This document shows, piece after piece, positions 60,208 through 64,000 of a stretch of 64,000 nucleotides of DNA. A program made the translations under genes and the position numbers. Within the stretch, counting starts at the first letter, position 1, and each line of letters opens with the position of its first letter. The notes below the pieces were generated by a model. It saw only the letters and a list, made by a program, of their open reading frames with translations, was not told the DNA's origin and did no database searches. The stretch comes from DASXKD01 sp963734725 (lineage in GTDB: Bacteria; Actinomycetota; Actinomycetes; Streptosporangiales; Streptosporangiaceae): assembly GCA_963734725.1 (NCBI GenBank), contig CAVTIX010000002.1, positions 1 through 64,000 of the forward strand. The letters are read 5' to 3'.

Positions 60208-60302
60208 TCGGTTGCGGGCAGCGGCGGGCCATCTGTTGCGGCCGGCTCATCCGCTGCGGGCGGGTCATCGGTTGCGGCGGGTCATCGGTTGCGGGCGGGT
60301 CA
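60208..60302. repeat. 18-bp tandem repeat after the lysine aminotransferase gene
   Basis: About five units close to TCGGTTGCGGGCGGGTCA (60208-60231 longer, 60232-60249, 60250-60267, 60268-60284, 60285-60302) fill the gap between the lat stop and the dehydrogenase start. Confidence 0.85.
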
Positions 60303-60314
60303 TGTCGCGGACGG

Positions 60315-61670
60315 TCAGCTGCCGGGGGCAGCGGCGGCCAGCCGGCCGAGCACGTCGTCGAGGGCGCGCACGCCAACCTTCAGCTCGTCCGTCGAGACGT
60401 TCAGGGCGGGGCGGAACCGCATGGTGCGCTCGCCGCAAGGCAGCACCAGGACTTGCGTCTCGCGCAGCATGGCGATGGCACGATCGCGCAGGCCGGGATC
60501 TGGCAGATCGATCGCGCACAGCAGGCCGCGGCCCCGGACGTTGCTGACGATCCCGGAGTGCCGGTCACCGACGCCCTGCAGCTCGTTGAGAAGATGGCTG
60601 CCCGCCTTCGCCGCATGGTCGAACAGGCCGTCGGCCTCGATGATCTCCAGGATCCGGCGCGAGCGCACCATGTCGGTCAGCCCGCCGCCCCAGGTGGAGT
60701 TGATCCGGCTGGATACCTCGAACACGTTGTCCGGGACCTCGTTGACGCGCCGGCCCGCCATGATCCCGCCGAGCTGCACCTTCTTCCCGAACGCCACGAT
60801 GTCGGGCTCGAGGCCAAGCTGCTGGTAAGCCCACGCCGTGCCGGTGATCCCGACACCGGTCTGCACCTCGTCGAGCACGAACAGCGCATCGTATTCGCGG
60901 CATAGCGCCTGCATCGCCTGCAGGAACTCGGGGCGCATATGGTTGTCGCCGCCCTCGGCCTGGATCGGCTCGGCGATGAAGCACGCGATGTCGTGCGGGT
61001 TCTCCTCGAACGCTGCCCGCGCCTGGGCCAGGGCACGGGCCTCGGCGGCCTCGATGTCGGCACGGTGCGCCTCGACCGGGAAGGTGACGGCAGGCACGTC
61101 GATGCGCGGCCAGTCGAAGGCCGGGTACCTGTCGGTCTTGGTCGGGTCGGTGTTGGTCAGCGACATTGTGTAACCAGACCGGCCATGGAAAGCGCGCCTC
61201 AGGTGCATCACCTTGGCGCCGAGATGCCGGGAACGGCCCGCCGCCTCGTTGCGGCGGCTCTTCCAGTCGAACGCCGTCTTGAGCGCGTTCTCGACCGCGA
61301 GAGCCCCTCCCTCCACGAAGAACAGGTGCGGCAGCGCCGGATCACCGAGCACCCGGGCGAAGGTTTCGACGAACTCCGCGAGGTGCGTCGTGTACATGTC
61401 CGGGTTGGCCGGCTTGCCGGCCGCCACCCCGGCGAGCACCGCCATGAACGCGGGATCGTCCACGATGCCCGGCGGGTTGGCGCCGAGCGGCGCCGACGCG
61501 AAGTGGGTGTAAAGGTCGAGGTACTCCCGGCCATCGCGGGCATCAACCAGCCAACTGCCGTGACTGCGCTCTGCGTCGAGAACCAGCCGGTACCCGTTGA
61601 CCAGCAGGTGCTCGGAGAGCCGTTTGTGCACCTCGGATGGCAGCACATGCACGCTGCGAAGCTCGCTCAT
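60315..61670 (-). CDS. lat: L-lysine 6-transaminase
   Basis: 451 residues, class III PLP aminotransferase of the Lat group. YLDLYTHFASAPLGANPPGI, LFFVEGGALAVENALKTAFDWKSRRN, KVMHLRRAFHGRSGYTMSLTNTDPTKTDRYPAFDWPRI, FIAEPIQAEGGDNHMRPEFLQ and DEVQTGVGITGTAWAYQQLGLEPDIVAFGKKVQLGGIMAGRR (PLP Lys in GKK) are the lysine-epsilon-aminotransferase pattern. It moves the epsilon amino group of lysine to 2-oxoglutarate, giving the semialdehyde that cyclises to piperideine-6-carboxylate. ATG 61670 follows AAGGAGGGG. With the following dehydrogenase it forms a lysine-to-aminoadipate route, catabolic here since no beta-lactam genes are near. Confidence 0.93.
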   Translation of the reverse strand: MSELRSVHVLPSEVHKRLSEHLLVNGYRLVLDAERSHGSWLVDARDGREYLDLYTHFASAPLGANPPGIVDDPAFMAVLAGVAAGKPANPDMYTTHLAEFVETFARVLGDPALPHLFFVEGGALAVENALKTAFDWKSRRNEAAGRSRHLGAKVMHLRRAFHGRSGYTMSLTNTDPTKTDRYPAFDWPRIDVPAVTFPVEAHRADIEAAEARALAQARAAFEENPHDIACFIAEPIQAEGGDNHMRPEFLQAMQALCREYDALFVLDEVQTGVGITGTAWAYQQLGLEPDIVAFGKKVQLGGIMAGRRVNEVPDNVFEVSSRINSTWGGGLTDMVRSRRILEIIEADGLFDHAAKAGSHLLNELQGVGDRHSGIVSNVRGRGLLCAIDLPDPGLRDRAIAMLRETQVLVLPCGERTMRFRPALNVSTDELKVGVRALDDVLGRLAAAAPGS

Positions 61671-61842
61671 ACCCCTCCTTAACAGAATGCGGACAGCCTA
61701 CCGCCTGGTCAGCAACGCGCCGCGACCTGCGGGTGCGCCCGCGCCCGCCTCGCCCGCCCGGGCCGCACGCCACCGAAGCTCCGAGGCCGGCTACCCAGTC
61801 GGCGCCTTGCGTATCACCACACCATCGCCTGCGGAACGCTCC

Positions 61843-62646
61843 TCACGCCTTGTGTGATGCGACGAGAAACGCGAAAACGACGATGGAGCTGAGGTACTGG
61901 CTGGTGGCGTCATTGAAGGCGCCGCCGCACGTTATGAGGCGCAAGCCCGCGAAGCGGGTCGCGCGGTAAAGGGTTTTCGCCGGGAAGTTGGATTTCTGGT
62001 ACTGACGTACACCGGTGACGCGGAAAACGGCGGTGATCCCGTCGGCGAGTCGCACGTTGACGAGGTCTCCGGGGCGTAGGGCGCCCAGGCGGAAGAAGAC
62101 GGCAGGCCCCTGAGTGCTGTCGACGTGACCTTCGATCACCGAGGTGCCGATCTGGCCGGGGGTTACCGAGTACTTGTACCAGCCCGCTGCGCTGGGCTTT
62201 CGGTGCAGCGGTGGCACCTGCATGGTGCCGTCGCGCTTGACGCCAAGGCTCAGCAGCACCGAACGCACGCCGATGGCCGGGATCTCAATGGAGACCGGTG
62301 TTGAGCGCCGCAGCGACAGCCACCACGCATTACCTGCAGGCCCGGTGGCGCCCGCCGCCGATTGGGAAGGCTGCGGCGCATGCTGTTGGGCAGCGATCGC
62401 GGCGCCGACAGCGGCGGCCCCGCCCGCGATGAGCAGGGCGCCAGCCACCCCGGCAACGCGGGCGCGCAGGCCTCCTGGCCGAGGGGGCCTACGGGGCCGG
62501 GGAGTGGAGGGCTTAGGGGGCGGGGGAGCGGAGGGCCTACGGGGCGGGGGGGTAGGGGGCCTACGGGGCGCAGGAGCGAACTTGCCCTCCGGCCAGGACA
62601 TGACCACACGGAATCCGGCTATGCGCCGCCAGTCCGCGTGCCTCAA
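61843..62646 (-). CDS. Class E/F-type sortase
   Basis: 267 residues. A Pro-rich N-terminal stretch (APRRPPTPPPRRPSAPPPPKP) and one membrane helix (RVAGVAGALLIAGGAAAVGAAIA) precede the sortase barrel: SIEIPAIGVRSVLLSLGVKRDGTMQVPP, the catalytic His in SVIEGHVDSTQG and the catalytic Cys240 in LRLITCGG, with an Arg expected just after the strand. The order and the class-D/F-like TVIxGHxxS/LITCGG motifs point to the actinobacterial class F group. TTG 62646 has AAGGAGA six bases upstream, better than ATG 62601. It is divergent from a protein with a sorting-like signal, its probable substrate. Confidence 0.88.
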   Translation of the reverse strand: MRHADWRRIAGFRVVMSWPEGKFAPAPRRPPTPPPRRPSAPPPPKPSTPRPRRPPRPGGLRARVAGVAGALLIAGGAAAVGAAIAAQQHAPQPSQSAAGATGPAGNAWWLSLRRSTPVSIEIPAIGVRSVLLSLGVKRDGTMQVPPLHRKPSAAGWYKYSVTPGQIGTSVIEGHVDSTQGPAVFFRLGALRPGDLVNVRLADGITAVFRVTGVRQYQKSNFPAKTLYRATRFAGLRLITCGGAFNDATSQYLSSIVVFAFLVASHKA

Positions 62647-62703
62647 CGCCGTCTCCTTGCCTTCCTCAGGGAGTTCTACCCGCGTAGCCTTGAAATCACA
62701 GTG

Positions 62704-63291
62704 ATGAAGAAGCCATTAAGTGCCTGTAGTGCCCGCTGGGCTTACTTTTACGGCCGGCGGCGCTTTCTTCGGACTGTCCTCGGCTGTGCCGCCATGGCGA
62801 TACTCGCTTCCGCGTGGGTGTCGGCCTGCTCGAGCGCCTCGCCACCGACGACACCGCCCACGTTCTCACCGGGCGGAGCCAGCCCGGCGTCACCGACTGT
62901 CCCCGCCAGTGGCAGGCCTAGCGCCGCGATCTCCGGCAGCGGGCCCTTCACCACCAAGCCGAGCACCACTACGCCCAGTGCCGCTACGCCGAGCACCACA
63001 AAGCCCAGCACTACAACGCCTAGTGCCGCGACGCCCAGCGCTACTACGCCCAGCCCGGCGACGCCCCATGCCGCGGCGCCGCGCAGCCCCACGCCCAGTC
63101 CTAGCCCGTCACCGAGTCCGTCGCCGTCGCCGAGCCCGTCGGCTAACTCGTTCCCCACCGCGGCCCCGGGCACCGGCGGCGGTGGGACGGCCGGGTTCCA
63201 GCACGTCCTGCTGTTCTGCCTCGGCGTGCTGGCGATCCTGGTCGGCGCCGGGGGCATCGCCTACCGGAGAAGGGCCATGCGGGACCGCTGA
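62704..63291 (+). CDS. Ser/Thr/Pro-rich putative lipoprotein with APGTG sorting-like signal
   Basis: 195 residues. The N-terminus has a Tat-like RRRFLR followed by a hydrophobic stretch and a lipobox-like VSAC (Cys42). A long stalk of PSTTTPSAATPSTTKPS-type repeats and (SerPro)n follows. Near the C-terminus APGTGGGG precedes a membrane helix (HVLLFCLGVLAILVGAGGIAY) and a basic tail RRRAMRDR, the layout of a sortase sorting signal with Ala replacing Leu of LPxTG. It is divergent from the sortase gene 57 bases away. It could be a cell-wall-anchored stalk or a plain membrane lipoprotein. ATG 62704 is chosen; GTG 62701 overlaps it. Confidence 0.78.
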   Translation: MKKPLSACSARWAYFYGRRRFLRTVLGCAAMAILASAWVSACSSASPPTTPPTFSPGGASPASPTVPASGRPSAAISGSGPFTTKPSTTTPSAATPSTTKPSTTTPSAATPSATTPSPATPHAAAPRSPTPSPSPSPSPSPSPSPSANSFPTAAPGTGGGGTAGFQHVLLFCLGVLAILVGAGGIAYRRRAMRDR

Positions 63292-63365
63292 CACAACCGT
63301 GGCCGCGGTCGCGCCCGGCGGGCGCCGCGCTGGACGCTAGCCAGGTTGCTCCGCGTGATCTCCGC

Positions 63366-64000
63366 CTATTCGGCCGCTGAGGCCGGCCGGGTCTTCTGGC
63401 CAACCGCTGCGCCGCGAACCGGGCCGGACGGCGGAAGGCGCTGCGGCAACCCGGAAGAGGCCAGGCGGCCTGCCGTCGGGGGACCGGCCACGGCACGACC
63501 GCTGCCGTCGCCCCAGGATGTCGGCGGCCTGGCAGGCTGTCCTGCTGGCGACTGGTCAGCTTGCTGCTCGCTGAACCGGAGCGGGTCCCGGCCGAAGGCG
63601 TGGAGGTAGCCGGATCGGACGGACTCGAAGATGGGCGATCCGTCGCCCGGCGCCGCACCGATCGGCTCTGGCTCGGTCATTCCTGGGGCCGGTGCTGGCA
63701 GCGGCGCGCCCAGCAATACCGGGACGACCTCGCGCGTGCCGGTCTCCGGGCCGAGGAGAGGCTCTGGCCCGGAGGCGAACCGGCGAGCGGGGAAAAGCAG
63801 GCCCGCGAGCTCGGGGCTGACCTCCCTGCTGACCCCCGCTTCTTCGCTCGCCGCCGCCTGCTCGCTGGCCCCGGCCAAGGGAGCTTCGTCCGCCTGTAGC
63901 TGCCAGCCGTCTGGCTCGGCGTCCAGCGAGATCAGCGCGTCGGGAAGGTACACCTCGGCGGTGGTGCCGCCGTCCGGCGGCATGGTCAGCGTCGCCGTGA
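63366..64000 (-). CDS. C-terminal end of a sensor histidine kinase (partial)
   Basis: The frame runs off the window at 64000. The visible part begins TATLTMPPDGGTTAEVYLPDALIS, the last strands of a GHKL ATPase domain, and continues as a long Pro/Ala/Ser-rich tail with the block GSPIFESVRSGYLHAFG. This tail is typical of the large actinobacterial nitrate-sensor-like or conservon-type (CvnA) kinases. The H box and sensor region lie beyond the window. Its stop at 63366 converges on the lipoprotein gene. Confidence 0.7.
   Translation of the reverse strand, partial: TATLTMPPDGGTTAEVYLPDALISLDAEPDGWQLQADEAPLAGASEQAAASEEAGVSREVSPELAGLLFPARRFASGPEPLLGPETGTREVVPVLLGAPLPAPAPGMTEPEPIGAAPGDGSPIFESVRSGYLHAFGRDPLRFSEQQADQSPAGQPARPPTSWGDGSGRAVAGPPTAGRLASSGLPQRLPPSGPVRGAAVGQKTRPASAAE

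Noticed and set aside
56363..61670. Beta-lactam biosynthesis cluster signalled by lysine aminotransferase
   Set aside because: No ACV synthetase, isopenicillin synthase or clavam genes are present; a catabolic role fits the neighbouring E1 gene better.

Overview
The window is GC-rich actinobacterial DNA. Third codon positions are strongly G/C, GTG starts and 4-bp ATGA/GTGA overlaps are common, and the gene content is typical of filamentous soil actinomycetes: a conservon (cvn) remnant, DGPF/YCII protein plus ECF42 sigma factor, a PASTA-less MecA_N-type PBP, orphan STAS and HATPase regulators, an actinobacterial sortase, and cytochrome P450. I place it loosely near Streptosporangiales-like actinomycetes; the sequence alone does not settle genus. 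I saw no tRNA, rRNA, CRISPR array, prophage or intact insertion sequence.

Layout. 0.1-1.8 kb: two ATPases of a branched-chain amino-acid-type ABC importer (minus). 1.9-2.7 kb: Sir2 deacylase. 2.7-3.1 kb: decayed conservon. 3.7-5.3 kb: frameshifted secreted beta-helix protein. 5.4-8.9 kb: GNAT, AraC, VOC, TetR and F420-type nitroreductase singletons. 9.1-12.5 kb: MmgE/PrpD plus CoA-transferase pair and a PfkB sugar kinase. 12.6-21.5 kb: an acyl-CoA catabolic cluster (two crotonases, acyl-CoA dehydrogenase, biotin-dependent carboxylase alpha and beta, AtuA-like protein) resembling acyclic-terpenoid or leucine degradation, interrupted by a MITE-like element. 21.6-23.4 kb: small basic protein, YCII protein and ECF42 sigma factor. 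23.6-24.2 kb: broken PucR-type regulator. 25.1-27.3 kb: TetR plus MFS exporter sharing an operator. 28.3-30.7 kb: YtrA-type GntR regulator with an ABC exporter. 31-34.1 kb: P450 and penicillin-binding protein. 34.3-39.2 kb: orphan histidine kinase, epimerase, DUF1801, one broken and one intact DUF202 protein, Pth2 and a cyclase-family hydrolase.

39.3-42.1 kb carries a signalling set: a STAS protein, a MerR-HTH fused to a receiver-like domain with Glu at the phospho-acceptor position, and a translationally coupled double-domain KaiC-like ATPase. 42.1-46.9 kb: hypothetical protein, NAD kinase, 35-residue membrane peptide, GH25 muramidase, SMP-30 protein. 47.0-56.3 kb: two paralogous GRE-type P-loop ATPases in a 4-bp-overlap operon, followed by a heterodimeric ABC exporter on the same strand and divergent from a single-pass membrane protein and an Fn3-type anchored protein. 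This is the best candidate for an undescribed system. 56.4-61.7 kb: lysine 6-aminotransferase, semialdehyde dehydrogenase and a fused E1 alpha-beta 2-oxoacid dehydrogenase, a probable lysine-to-aminoadipate catabolic operon. 61.8-63.3 kb: sortase divergent from a Ser/Thr/Pro-rich putative lipoprotein with an APGTG sorting-like signal. The window ends inside a histidine kinase gene.

Two features recur. Four loci are decaying or frameshifted (conservon, beta-helix protein, PucR regulator, DUF202 protein). Short tandem repeats of 15-42 bp lie at or just after the 3' ends of at least six genes.
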